Shown here: positions 19,763 through 28,219 of the stretch, in pieces
How positions within the stretch are numbered: position 1 is the first letter of the stretch
Layout: each line of letters starts with the position of its first letter
Origin: Lysobacter sp. FW306-1B-D06B
GTDB taxonomy: Bacteria; Pseudomonadota; Gammaproteobacteria; Xanthomonadales; Xanthomonadaceae
Length of the DNA: 64,000 nucleotides
Assembly: GCF_038446665.1 (NCBI RefSeq)
Contig: NZ_CP151802.1
Span: 310,001 to 374,000, forward strand
Direction: 5' to 3'
Program-made: the position numbers and the translations under genes
Notes under the pieces: model-generated
Database searches by the model: none
Told to the model about the DNA's origin: nothing
The model's input: only the letters and a program-made list of their open reading frames with translations

Positions 19763-21544
19763 ATGGCCGCCTCCGCCTTCGTCCTGATGCTCTCGATCGC
19801 CGACCTCCTCTCGCACGGCGCCAGCGCCATCGAGCCGTTGTCGCCGCAACCGCAACCCGGACAGGTGACGACCGAAGCACTCAAGCTCGAGGCCACCGCG
19901 TTCGCACCGGAAGGCATGCAGGCCACGGTCTTCCTGCCGCCGGGCTACCGCGCCGGAACGCAGCGCCACCCCGTGCTCTACCTCAACGACGGGCAGGACC
20001 GCGACGCCGTCCGCCTGCGCGAAACGCTGCAGCAGCTCATCGCCGGCGGCGAGATCCGCGCGCCGATCGTCGTCGCCATCGACATGCCGCGCGATCGCAT
20101 GGGCGCCTACGGGCTCTCCGATCGTGAACGCGGCACCAGCCTGGTGGCGAAGACGAAATACGGCGGCGTGGGCACGCACGCACACGAATACTCCGAGTGG
20201 GTCGCGCACACGCTCGTGCCCGCGATCGATGCGCGTTACCGCACGCGCGCCACGCCCGATGGGCGCGCGATCCTGGGCTGGTCGCTGGGCGGGCTGAATG
20301 CGTTCAACCTGGGCTGGCAGTATCCGGAGGTGTTCGGGCGCGTGGGCGCGTTCTCGCCGTCGTTCTGGCCCGCCTCGGACACGACCGACGACGCCAGCAT
20401 GCAGCGCACGCGCATGGCGCAGCACATGGTCGATACGAGCCCGCCACGCAACGGCGCGCGCTGGTTCTTCGCGGTCGGCACGGACGAGGAAACCCATGAC
20501 CGCGACGGCGACGGCATCAACGACGCCATCGACGACACGCGCGACCTGCTCGACGGCTGGAACGCCGACGCCGGCGGCATGAAGGGTCTTCGCCAGCGCG
20601 ACTACAGCACCAACGACGACTATGCCGCACGACCGACGCGCGCGGATGCCTCGCTCTATCTGCTGCCCGGCGGTCGACATGAACAGGCGAGCTGGGCTCG
20701 CATGCTGCCGGTGTTCCTGCGCTGGGCGTATGCCGTTCACGCGCCTGCGCTGGAAGCGACGGGTCGCGTGGACAGTTACCAGGACGTACCGTCCGCGCAT
20801 GTTCCCGCGCGCAACGTCGATGTGTGGCTGCCGCCGTCGTATGCCACGCATCCCGGGCGCCGCTATCCCGTCCTGTACATGCACGACGGCCAGAATCTGT
20901 TCGACCCGTCGATGTCGTTCACCGGCATCGACTGGGACATCGACGGCACGATGACCGAACTGATCGACGCCCGTCGCGTGCGCGAGGCCATCGTCGTGGC
21001 GATTTCGAACACGCCGCTGCGCTCGAACGAGTACTGGCCCGCGAAAGCCGTGCCTGCAAGCGTGATTTCGCCGGAGCAGCGCGCGCAGCTGCTGTCCGAT
21101 GGCTACCTGCGCTTCATCGTCGAGGAGCTCAAGCCTGCCATCGACGCAACGTATCGCACCCAACCCGCCCGCGACGACACGATGGTGATGGGCGCGAGCC
21201 TGGGCGGCCTGATCTCGGCCTATGCGATGAGCGAGTATCCGGACGTATTCGGCGCGGCGGGCGGTCTGTCGACGCACTGGCCGGCGAACGACGGCGCCCT
21301 GATCGACTACCTGGCCGCGCACCTGCCCGCGCGCGGCACGCACCGGTTCTACTTCGACCACGGCACGGCGACGCTGGACGCCGACTACGCGCCGTACCAA
21401 CAGCGCATGGACCGCGTGCTGCGCGACGCCCGGTGGCGCAGCGGGCGCGATTTCATGAGCCGCGAGTTTCCCGGGGCCGAACACAACGAGCGCGCGTGGC
21501 GCGATCGGGCCGAGGTGCCGCTGCAGTTCCTGCTGGGACGCTGA
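19763..21544 (+). CDS. Tandem double esterase (two Esterase_D/PF00756-like domains), exported
   Basis: A 593-residue protein with a hydrophobic N-terminal segment that probably serves for export. Two alpha/beta-hydrolase domains of the esterase-D type follow: the first at about 35-330 with nucleophile motif GWSLGG, the second at about 335-590 with GASLGG. Each has a strand with YLNDGQ or YMHDGQ. Both domains keep the Ser motif, so both may be active. The gene lies between the alpha-glucosidase and the receptor, so an acylated carbohydrate substrate is possible, but enterochelin-esterase-like activity is equally open. The start is uncertain because no good ribosome-binding site precedes ATG 19763. 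The upstream 100 bases hold a GGGAAGGGTTGGGGAGGGG repeat-like stretch. Confidence 0.78.
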   Translation: MAASAFVLMLSIADLLSHGASAIEPLSPQPQPGQVTTEALKLEATAFAPEGMQATVFLPPGYRAGTQRHPVLYLNDGQDRDAVRLRETLQQLIAGGEIRAPIVVAIDMPRDRMGAYGLSDRERGTSLVAKTKYGGVGTHAHEYSEWVAHTLVPAIDARYRTRATPDGRAILGWSLGGLNAFNLGWQYPEVFGRVGAFSPSFWPASDTTDDASMQRTRMAQHMVDTSPPRNGARWFFAVGTDEETHDRDGDGINDAIDDTRDLLDGWNADAGGMKGLRQRDYSTNDDYAARPTRADASLYLLPGGRHEQASWARMLPVFLRWAYAVHAPALEATGRVDSYQDVPSAHVPARNVDVWLPPSYATHPGRRYPVLYMHDGQNLFDPSMSFTGIDWDIDGTMTELIDARRVREAIVVAISNTPLRSNEYWPAKAVPASVISPEQRAQLLSDGYLRFIVEELKPAIDATYRTQPARDDTMVMGASLGGLISAYAMSEYPDVFGAAGGLSTHWPANDGALIDYLAAHLPARGTHRFYFDHGTATLDADYAPYQQRMDRVLRDARWRSGRDFMSREFPGAEHNERAWRDRAEVPLQFLLGR

Positions 21545-21596
21545 AGACGTCGCAGCGCCAGGACCCGCGCATCGCGCGGGCGCTCGCCCGTGCGCG

Positions 21597-21610
21597 GGAA
21601 AACGCTTGCA
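21597..21610. promoter_or_regulatory. Second candidate LacI-type site
   Basis: GGAAAACGCTTGCA is a partial palindrome centred on CG that fits the general LacI-family pattern. It lies 42 bases (centre to centre) before the stronger site at 21639, a spacing of about four helical turns that would allow two bound dimers on the same face. Confidence 0.35.
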
Positions 21611-21638
21611 TGCCGCTTCGCGCCGTGATCGCGGGCGA

Positions 21639-21652
21639 TGAATACGTATGCA
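21639..21652. promoter_or_regulatory. Candidate LacI-type operator upstream of the maltodextrin receptor
   Basis: TGAATACGTATGCA is almost a perfect palindrome and is the same 19-base site (18 of 19) as in the divergent promoter at 17.85 kb. It lies 158 bases before the receptor's ATG. Confidence 0.7.
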
Positions 21653-21672
21653 AAGGAATTTGTGCAGGGATG

Positions 21673-21715
21673 GGTCCGTCTACCATCGCCGCTACGTCCC
21701 GGACCGGTTTTTTTT
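21673..21715 (+). terminator. Terminator-like hairpin with T8 in the receptor leader (possible attenuator)
   Basis: GGTCCG (21673-21678) can pair with CGGACC (21700-21705), followed by GG and eight T residues (21708-21715). It stands between the operator and the receptor ATG at 21810, so it would act on the receptor transcript. The stem is short and the loop is long (21 bases), so it is at best a weak terminator. Confidence 0.35.
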
Positions 21716-21809
21716 GCCGATTCGGGCGCGGGCCCCGACGAGCGCTGGCGCTTTGCCGCGACGGACGCGGGCCGACACACAAATAAAAGCCGGATCACTG
21801 GGAGGGGAG

Positions 21810-24572
21810 ATGCAACTCAAGCGCAATCTGCTGAGCGTGGCGCTGGCGTCGGCAACGATGCTGATCGCCGTTGGCGCACAGGCTCAGGTCGCCACGCAGG
21901 CACCGGAATCGGAGCCGTCGGCGCAGAACGAAACCACCACGCTCGATTCCGTCGTCGTCACCGGCATCCGCGCCGGCATCGAGACGTCGATCGAAACCAA
22001 GCGCGAATCGACGTCGATCGTGGAGGCCATCTCGGCCGAAGACATCGGCAAGCTGCCGGACGTGAGCATCGCCGAGTCCATCGCGCGCCTGCCCGGCCTG
22101 TCGGCGCAGCGCGTGGGCGGTCGTGCGCAGGTCATCAGCGTGCGCGGCCTGTCGCCGGACTTCGCCACCACGCTGCTGAATGGCCGCGAGATGGTGTCCA
22201 CCGGCGACAACCGCAGTGTCGAGTTCGACCAGTACCCGGCCGAGCTGATGAGCGGCGTGACCGTGTACAAGACGCCCGACGCGGGCCTGGTGGGCCAGGG
22301 CCTGTCCGGCACGATCGACATGCGCACCGTGCGTCCGCTGGATTACGCCGAGCCCGTGATCGCGGTGAGCGGCCGCCTGCAGCGCAACTCGCTGGGCGAC
22401 GCCGCCAACGCCGACGACGACGGCAACCGCCTCAATGCCGCCTACATCGGCCAGTTCGCCGACCGCACCATCGGCTTCTCGATCGGCTACTCGCACACCG
22501 AGCTGCCGATCCAGGAAAACCAGGTCGGCCTGTACGAACCGTGGAGCCAGACCAACACCACCGATCGCCAGCGCAACGGCGTGCCGAACGGCGTGTACTT
22601 TTCCGACGGCATCAAGGCGCTGCGCCGCACCGGCGAGATCGAACGCGACGCGGTGATGGCGACGCTGCAGTACCGTCCGTCCAACGACTGGACCAGCACG
22701 CTGGACATGTTCCACACCAGCGCCGACCAGGAAGACACGGCCAACCAGTTCGAAGTGAACCTGTCGGGCTACAACGGCGGTTTCAACCCCGTGCCGATCA
22801 TGGTGAACCCGCAGGTCAACGCCGACGGCACGTTCACCGGCGGCGTCGCGCAGAACGTCTATCCGCTCGTGCGCGGCATGTACCGCAAGCGCGAGGACAA
22901 GATCGACGCGTTCGGTTGGTCGAACGACTTCAACGTCGGTCTGACCCGTGTGAAGGCCGATATCGCCTGGTCGCGCGCCAAGCGCGACGAACTGCTGCTG
23001 GAGAACAACCTGCAGCAGATCCCGCGCCCGCAGCTGGATAACCTCGGCCTTGCGTACAACAGCAACGGCTTCTCCTGGATGGTGCCGCAGCGCGACTACT
23101 CCAATCCGGAATCGCTGTTCCTGACCAACACGATCTACGGCTCCGGCTACGGCAAGGTGCCCAGCGTCGAGGACGAACTGAAGTCCTACACGCTGGCGGC
23201 CGCGTTGCCGGTGCCGCAGTCGATGGACTGGATGTCCAGCATCGACGTGGGCCTGAACTACGCCGACCGCGAAAAGCACAAGACGCAGCCGGAAGGCAAC
23301 ATCAACCTCGGCCCGCAGGGCGACATCGCGATCGCGCGTGACCTGCAGTACGGGCTGGTGGACCTGGGCTTCGCCGGCATCGGCCACATCCCGTCGTGGA
23401 ACGTGCCGGCGGCGGTTGCGCGTTACATGACGTTCGAGCCGGTCGACAACCTGTCGTACCTGATCCCGAAGGCGTGGACGGTGGACGAGAAGCTCACCAC
23501 CGGCTTCGTGAAGGCCAACATCGACACCGAATGGGGCAACGTCGGCGTGCGCGGCAATGTCGGCGTGCAGATCCAGCATGCGGACCAGTCGTCGCAGGCG
23601 AACTTCTGGGATTCCACCCAGCCGGCGGGCAGCGAAGTTCAGCCCTACGAGAACGGCAAGACCTACACCGACTACCTGCCGAGCATGAACCTGGCGTTCC
23701 TGTTCGCGCACGACCAGACGCTGCGTCTGGCGCTGGCACGGCAGGTCGCGCGTCCGCGCGTTGACCAGCTGCGCGCATCGCTGGAGTTCGGCGTGGACAC
23801 CGCAACGGGCAAGCCCGGCGCGAGCGGCGGCAATCCGGAACTGGATCCGTGGCGTGCGAACGCATTCGACATCTCGTACGAGAAGTACTTCGGCACCAAG
23901 GCCTACGTGGCTGCCGCGTACTTCTACAAGGACCTGCGCAGCTACATCTACACGCAGACCAACGACAACTTCGACTTCTCGGCGTTCGTCGCCGACTACG
24001 TGCCCGGTCCGAACGAGCCGCCGACCCAGACCACCGGCAACTTCACCGCGCCGTACAACGGCGAGGGCGGCAAGCTGCAGGGCATCGAGTTGAGCGCGTC
24101 GTTGCCGCTGGACATGCTGTGGGCGCCGCTGGAAGGCTTCGGCATCCAGGCCAGCGCGAGCTTCACCGACAGCGACATCAAGATCCTGGATCCGGAAAGC
24201 GCGTCGAGCGTGGGCAGCGATCCGATCAGCCTGCCGGGCCTGTCGGACGAGGTCTACAACTTCACCGCGTACTACGAGCGCAGCGGTTTCGAAGCGCGCG
24301 TGAGCCAGCGCAAGCGTTCGGACTTCATCGGCGAGATCGGCAACTTCGACGGCAACCGCACGCTGCGCTACGTGGTGGGCGAGGACCAGATCGACGCGCA
24401 GGTGAGCTATGCCTTCGGTGAAAGCAGCTCGCTGGCGGGGCTGACGCTGACGCTCGAGGCCAGCAACCTGACGAACTCGCCGTACCAGACCTACGCCGGC
24501 ACGAAGGATCGTCCGCTGGAGTACATCGAGTGGGGTCGCACCTACCTGGTGGGCGCAAGCTACAAGTTCTGA
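21810..24572 (+). CDS. TonB-dependent receptor, Xanthomonas/Caulobacter type (probable maltodextrin uptake)
   Basis: A 920-residue outer-membrane protein: signal peptide (about 1-25), TonB-box-like TLDSVVVTGIRAG, plug domain (about 45-190, with SIETKRESTSIVEAISAEDIGKLPDVSIAESIARLPG) and a beta-barrel that ends in an aromatic residue (GASYKF). The plug sequence is that of the family described in Xanthomonas and Caulobacter, whose members import maltodextrin and other plant sugars. ATG 21810 has a strong GGAGGGGAG directly upstream; the longer open frame has none. The gene is the last of the plus-strand maltodextrin genes and has its own operator-like site and a terminator. Confidence 0.92.
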   Translation: MQLKRNLLSVALASATMLIAVGAQAQVATQAPESEPSAQNETTTLDSVVVTGIRAGIETSIETKRESTSIVEAISAEDIGKLPDVSIAESIARLPGLSAQRVGGRAQVISVRGLSPDFATTLLNGREMVSTGDNRSVEFDQYPAELMSGVTVYKTPDAGLVGQGLSGTIDMRTVRPLDYAEPVIAVSGRLQRNSLGDAANADDDGNRLNAAYIGQFADRTIGFSIGYSHTELPIQENQVGLYEPWSQTNTTDRQRNGVPNGVYFSDGIKALRRTGEIERDAVMATLQYRPSNDWTSTLDMFHTSADQEDTANQFEVNLSGYNGGFNPVPIMVNPQVNADGTFTGGVAQNVYPLVRGMYRKREDKIDAFGWSNDFNVGLTRVKADIAWSRAKRDELLLENNLQQIPRPQLDNLGLAYNSNGFSWMVPQRDYSNPESLFLTNTIYGSGYGKVPSVEDELKSYTLAAALPVPQSMDWMSSIDVGLNYADREKHKTQPEGNINLGPQGDIAIARDLQYGLVDLGFAGIGHIPSWNVPAAVARYMTFEPVDNLSYLIPKAWTVDEKLTTGFVKANIDTEWGNVGVRGNVGVQIQHADQSSQANFWDSTQPAGSEVQPYENGKTYTDYLPSMNLAFLFAHDQTLRLALARQVARPRVDQLRASLEFGVDTATGKPGASGGNPELDPWRANAFDISYEKYFGTKAYVAAAYFYKDLRSYIYTQTNDNFDFSAFVADYVPGPNEPPTQTTGNFTAPYNGEGGKLQGIELSASLPLDMLWAPLEGFGIQASASFTDSDIKILDPESASSVGSDPISLPGLSDEVYNFTAYYERSGFEARVSQRKRSDFIGEIGNFDGNRTLRYVVGEDQIDAQVSYAFGESSSLAGLTLTLEASNLTNSPYQTYAGTKDRPLEYIEWGRTYLVGASYKF

Positions 24573-24596
24573 CCGCTCCCTCCCGCGGCCATTGAA

Positions 24597-24634
24597 GCCC
24601 CTGCCGGTGCGAACCGGCGGGGGTTTTGTTTTTT
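24597..24634 (+). terminator. Rho-independent terminator after the maltodextrin receptor
   Basis: GCCCCTGCCGG, a short loop and CCGGCGGGGG are followed by TTTTGTTTTTT. It begins 25 bases after the stop codon. Confidence 0.9.
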
Positions 24635-24725
24635 GGGGCGCGCGGTGGCAGCGATCGCACACGGACAACGTTCCAATGCCGTGCGAAGGGCGGGATTCAG
24701 GCTGTCACGCTGTCCAACACATCAC

Positions 24726-24969
24726 GTCATCCCGACGAAGGCCGGGATCCAGGTTGTCACGCCGCCCGCCACCTCACGTCATTCCAGCAAAACCTGGAAT
24801 CCATCGTGCTGTTGATAGCCAACGGCGAAAGCGTGGAACGTCCCTGGAGAGTGCCGCCGCGCGGCGGCCCAAAAGCCCCGCTTTCGCGGGAATGACGGTG
24901 GGGTGGTTCACCACAGAGGGAGTTCCCGGATGCTGCGTGCCTGGATCCCGGCCTTCGCCGGGATGACGG
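24726..24969. repeat. Four-REP nested palindromic module (copy 2, partly degenerate)
   Basis: Same order as at 4216-4457: type a, type b (here with AACC instead of AGCT in the loop region), a degenerate inverted b (about 24875-24899) and an inverted type a (about 24941-24969). It forms the left part of the large repeat block. Confidence 0.7.
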
Positions 24970-25080
<111 letters not shown>

Positions 25081-25330
25081 CCTTTCAGGTCCCTAGCCCC
25101 GAAGGGCGCCGCACATGGATGTGCGGCGGTGAGCGCTGAGCCATGGATGGCGAATCGCGAACGCGCCCTTGCTCCGTCCGGTCGTGGGATTGGGGTGTCA
25201 AGGAAGGCCCTTTCTTTTGGTTACTTTTCTTTGGGCAAGCAAAGAAAAGTGACCCGAGCGGCGTAGCCGATCGGAAGCTTTGTTGTTGCTCCTTCTTTGA
25301 GAAAGCCTGAGAAAGCCAAATCAAAATGGA
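25081..25330. repeat. Core of a dispersed element (copy A) with two hairpins
   Basis: About 250 bases, nearly identical to 52708-52956 (one single-base indel and a few substitutions by eye). It contains a perfect hairpin GCCGCACAT-GG-ATGTGCGGC (25108-25127). A longer one pairs GGTTACTTTTCTTTG (25220-25234) with CAAAGAAAAGTGACC (25241-25255) with one G-T mismatch. Short open frames exist in it but none shows coding character. Confidence 0.75.
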
Positions 25331-25565
25331 TTCCAGCTTTCGCTGGAATGACGGTGACAAGGTTTGCCGCTATCGGAGTGCCCACGTACTGCGGGCCTGG
25401 ATCCCGGCCTTCGCCGGGATGACGGTGAAGTGGGTCGCCGCACGGGGAGTGCCCACGCCCTGCGGGCCTGGATCCCGACCTTCGCCGGGATGACGGTGAC
25501 GCGGGTCGCCGCACGGGGAGTGCCCACGCCCTGCGGGCCTGGGTCCCGGCCTTCGCCGGGATGAC
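25331..25565. repeat. REP copies in tandem, about 70-base period
   Basis: An inverted type-b REP (25328-25355) is followed by three tandem units. Each consists of an inverted type-a REP (GGATCCCGGCCTTCGCCGGG-like) plus the spacer GTCGCCGCACGGGGAGTGCC and a CCCTGCGGG segment. Copies sit near 25398, 25468 and 25538. The sister block at 53 kb has two units. Confidence 0.75.
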
Positions 25566-25647
25566 GGGATCGGAAGGTGACGATGACGATGACGATGACG
25601 TTGTCGTCGTCCCCTCGCGGCTTTCGCCGGAACGAGGCGCAGGAGCG

Positions 25648-26265
25648 TCAGAGCCCCAACCACCCCGCCACGACCGCCCTCGCCTCATCGACACCCTGCT
25701 TCGACTCACCCGAGAACGTCTGCACGCTCACCGTATCGCCGAACGCACTGAACAACTCCTTCTTCACCGCCAACAGCGCCTGCGACTGCTGCCCGCGACC
25801 GAACTTGTCCGCCTTCGTCAGCAACGCATGCGCCGGAAGCCCGCGGCTGACCGCATAACCGAGCATCTGCCGGTCGTAGTCCTTCAGCGGATGGCGGATG
25901 TCCATCACCACCACCAGGCCCTTCAGCGACTCGCGCGTGCGGAAGTACTGGTCGATGAAAGCCTGCCAGTGCGCCTGCAGGTCCTGCGGCACCTTGGCGT
26001 AACCGTAGCCCGGCAGGTCGACCAGGAAGCGCGGCTGCGCCTCCATCCCGGTCGGGGTCATGTCGAAATAGACCAGCTGCTGGGTGCGCCCGGGCGTCTT
26101 GGACACGCGCGCCAACGCGTTCTGCTGGCACAGCGCGTTGAGCGCGCTGGACTTGCCGGCGTTGGAGCGGCCGGCGAAGGCGACCTCGAAGCCGCCCTCG
26201 GGCGGAAGCTGCTTGTGGTTGTGCGCCGAGAGCAGATAGCGGGCGCGAACGAAGGGATTGGCCAT
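25648..26265 (-). CDS. engB: Ribosome-biogenesis GTPase EngB (YihA/YsxC)
   Basis: A 205-residue cytoplasmic GTPase needed for assembly of the large ribosomal subunit. The P-loop GRSNAGKSS is at residues 32-40, the switch/G3 motif is DLPGYGYAK, and TKADK supplies the guanine-specificity motif. Length and motifs match the family. I chose ATG 26265 (MANPFVRARY), the family's usual start; the very long open frame upstream on this strand is an artefact of GC-rich DNA. It is divergent from cytochrome c4 and ends next to the large repeat block. Confidence 0.95.
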   Translation of the reverse strand: MANPFVRARYLLSAHNHKQLPPEGGFEVAFAGRSNAGKSSALNALCQQNALARVSKTPGRTQQLVYFDMTPTGMEAQPRFLVDLPGYGYAKVPQDLQAHWQAFIDQYFRTRESLKGLVVVMDIRHPLKDYDRQMLGYAVSRGLPAHALLTKADKFGRGQQSQALLAVKKELFSAFGDTVSVQTFSGESKQGVDEARAVVAGWLGL

Positions 26266-26384
26266 GCCACTAGGATCGCACGGGTGCATGCGCGAACGCG
26301 GCAGGAAACGCACGAGGCACCCCGTCGACAGGCCGCGATCGCTGCGAATTGCCCACCGGGGCGGCTTTTGGCACGTCGTCCGCG

Positions 26385-26413
26385 TTGACCGGCCCGGGAG
26401 CGGCGACGATAAT
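26385..26413 (+). promoter_or_regulatory. Sigma-70-type promoter of the cytochrome c4 gene
   Basis: TTGACC (26385-26390), a 17-base spacer and GATAAT (26408-26413) lie about 60 bases before the ATG at 26473. Only consensus match was used. Confidence 0.65.
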
Positions 26414-26472
26414 TCCGCGGTTCCGGCGACCGTTCCGCGGTTCGCCTCATCAGTGTTTCGGAGCCCAGCTAC

Positions 26473-27336
26473 ATGAGCCAAGCCCGCGTCCTCGGCATTG
26501 TCGGCATCGTCGCATTTGCGGCCGCCGCCGTTGCCTATGCCCAGACCACCGTCAATCCGGTCCCGAACAACGCGCCGGTCCAGCAGGCACCGCTGAACAC
26601 CGCGCCGGAGAAGACCGTGTGGGGCGACGCCAAGGCCGGCGCCACCAAGGCGGGCACCTGCGCCGCGTGCCACGGCCTGGACGGCAACCCGACCGATCCG
26701 CAGTACCCGCGCCTGGCCGGCCAGAGCGAGCGCTTCATCGCGCACCAGATCGCCCTGTTCAAGACCGGCGAGCGCAACACGGGCATGGCCGCGGTGATGA
26801 AGCCCTTCGCCGATGCCCTGTCGGCCCAGGACGCGCGCGACATCGGCGCCTACTTCGCGACCCAGAAGGCGGGCGCGGGCGTGGCCGACGACACCGTCAT
26901 CGCCACCGGCCCCAACGCCGGCAAGAAGTTCTTCGAAGTCGGCCAGCAGCTGTTCCGCTCGGGCGACAAGGCCCGCGGCATCCCGGCGTGCATGGCGTGC
27001 CACGGCCCGGACGGCGCCGGCAACCCCGGTCCGGCCTACCCGCACATCGCCGGCCAGCAGGCCGCCTACACCCAGCGCCGCCTGGAGGAGTACCGCGCCG
27101 GTACCACCGTCCAGCGCGATGCCCACCTGTTCAACGTGATGGCCGGCGTCGCCAAGCAGCTCACCGACGAGGAAATCGGTTCGCTGTCGAGCTACCTGCA
27201 GGGCCTGCACCCGAGCCGCGACGACGTCGCCGCCGCCGGTACCCCGGCCGTCGTTGCGCCGGCCGCCGCCCCGGCGCCTGCCGCTCCGGCGGAGAAGCCG
27301 GCCGAGCCGGCCGCCGCGCCGGCCACGGGTTCCTGA
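26473..27336 (+). CDS. Cytochrome c4, di-heme
   Basis: A 287-residue periplasmic electron carrier. The signal peptide covers about 1-23. Two haem-binding motifs are visible: C63-A-A-C66-H67 and C172-M-A-C175-H176, each in a domain with the typical downstream PRLAGQ or PHIAGQ segment. Met residues later in each half can serve as sixth ligands (for example MAAVMKPFADAL). Cytochromes c4 pass electrons to terminal oxidases. The last 40 residues are an Ala/Pro tail that the family normally lacks. A terminator separates the gene from dsbA, although the order c4 - dsbA - dsbA next to engB looks like a conserved neighbourhood in Xanthomonads. Confidence 0.93.
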   Translation: MSQARVLGIVGIVAFAAAAVAYAQTTVNPVPNNAPVQQAPLNTAPEKTVWGDAKAGATKAGTCAACHGLDGNPTDPQYPRLAGQSERFIAHQIALFKTGERNTGMAAVMKPFADALSAQDARDIGAYFATQKAGAGVADDTVIATGPNAGKKFFEVGQQLFRSGDKARGIPACMACHGPDGAGNPGPAYPHIAGQQAAYTQRRLEEYRAGTTVQRDAHLFNVMAGVAKQLTDEEIGSLSSYLQGLHPSRDDVAAAGTPAVVAPAAAPAPAAPAEKPAEPAAAPATGS

Positions 27337-27396
27337 CCTTCCGGAACTTCCGCCGGTGACCTCGGTCAGAGGCGGTACTCCTTCGTTGTCTGGTTG

Positions 27397-27430
27397 CGCC
27401 GGCCGTGATTCCACGGCCGGCGTTTTACTT
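27397..27430 (+). terminator. Rho-independent terminator after cytochrome c4
   Basis: CGCCGGCCGTG, a 4-base loop and CACGGCCGGCG, followed by TTTTACTTT. It lies 27 bases before the next start codon (27457), so it may also attenuate dsbA. Confidence 0.85.
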
Positions 27431-27456
27431 TCCGGCCCACCTTCGCGAGAACGCCG

Positions 27457-28110
27457 ATGACCCGCCGCCCCGTGCTCCGTTCGCTCCTGCTGCTCGCCCT
27501 GCTCCCGTTTGCCGCGCTGGCGGCCGGAGCGCCCCAGCCCGCACCGGTGGAAGGCACGGACTACGAGGTCATCGAAGGCGGGGCGCCGTTCGCGCCGGTC
27601 AAGGGCAAGGTCGAGGTGGTGGAAGTCTTCGGCTACACCTGCCCGCATTGCGCGCACTTCCAGCCCGAGGTTTCGGCCTGGGCGCGCAAGAACGCCAAGA
27701 CGGTGAGCTTCGTGCCGCTGGCGGCGCCGTTCGGCGGCTACTGGCAGCCCTACGCCAAGGCGTACTACGCGGCTCAGGCGCTCGGCGTGGTGGAGAAGAC
27801 CCACGACGCGATGTTCCTGGCCCTGCACACCGACGGCAGCCTGCCGATCCGCAATGCGACGGAGAGCGAGATCGCGACCTTCTACGCCAGGTACGGCATC
27901 GATCCGGCCAAGTTCGCCGCCGCTTACGACGGCGCCGACGCCGCACAGCGCCTGCAGAAGGCCGACCAGTTCATCCGCCGCAGCGGCGTGGAAGGCACGC
28001 CGACGCTGGTGATCAACGGCAAGTACCGCGTGACCGCCCGCAACTTCGACGACACGCTGCGCATCGCCGATGCGTTGATTGCGCGTGAACGCGACGGCAA
28101 AACGCGCTGA
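27457..28110 (+). CDS. dsbA: Thiol:disulfide interchange protein DsbA
   Basis: A 217-residue periplasmic protein: signal peptide (about 1-23), thioredoxin fold, active site C62-P-H-C65 in FGYTCPHCAHF and the cis-Pro loop in VEGTPTLVINGKY. CPHC is the classic strongly oxidising DsbA motif, so it should introduce disulfide bonds into exported proteins. It is one of two adjacent paralogues; the second is a lipoprotein. Disulfide-containing fimbrial subunits and chaperone are encoded about 12 kb away, but no direct link is shown. Confidence 0.93.
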   Translation: MTRRPVLRSLLLLALLPFAALAAGAPQPAPVEGTDYEVIEGGAPFAPVKGKVEVVEVFGYTCPHCAHFQPEVSAWARKNAKTVSFVPLAAPFGGYWQPYAKAYYAAQALGVVEKTHDAMFLALHTDGSLPIRNATESEIATFYARYGIDPAKFAAAYDGADAAQRLQKADQFIRRSGVEGTPTLVINGKYRVTARNFDDTLRIADALIARERDGKTR

Positions 28111-28219
28111 GCCGTGTGTCACCGGCCCTGCGCGGCCGGTATCCTTGCCATCAACCCCGCGCCGGCGTGCCCCTGGGTGCGCCGGCGCTTCGCTTCCAGC
28201 CTTTGCGGAGACTGTCTGC

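Noticed and set aside
21795..24668. 957-codon open frame opposite the maltodextrin receptor
   Set aside because: Antisense shadow with no motif, no signal peptide and no ribosome-binding site; the plus-strand receptor is complete.
25085..25360. Short open frames inside the large repeat block (also at 52756-53048)
   Set aside because: They lie wholly in repeated non-coding sequence and run through hairpins and REP units; no coding bias.
25388..25565. Tandem units of about 70 bases considered as a CRISPR array
   Set aside because: Each unit is a REP palindrome plus a conserved spacer; the spacers are not unique and no cas gene is present.
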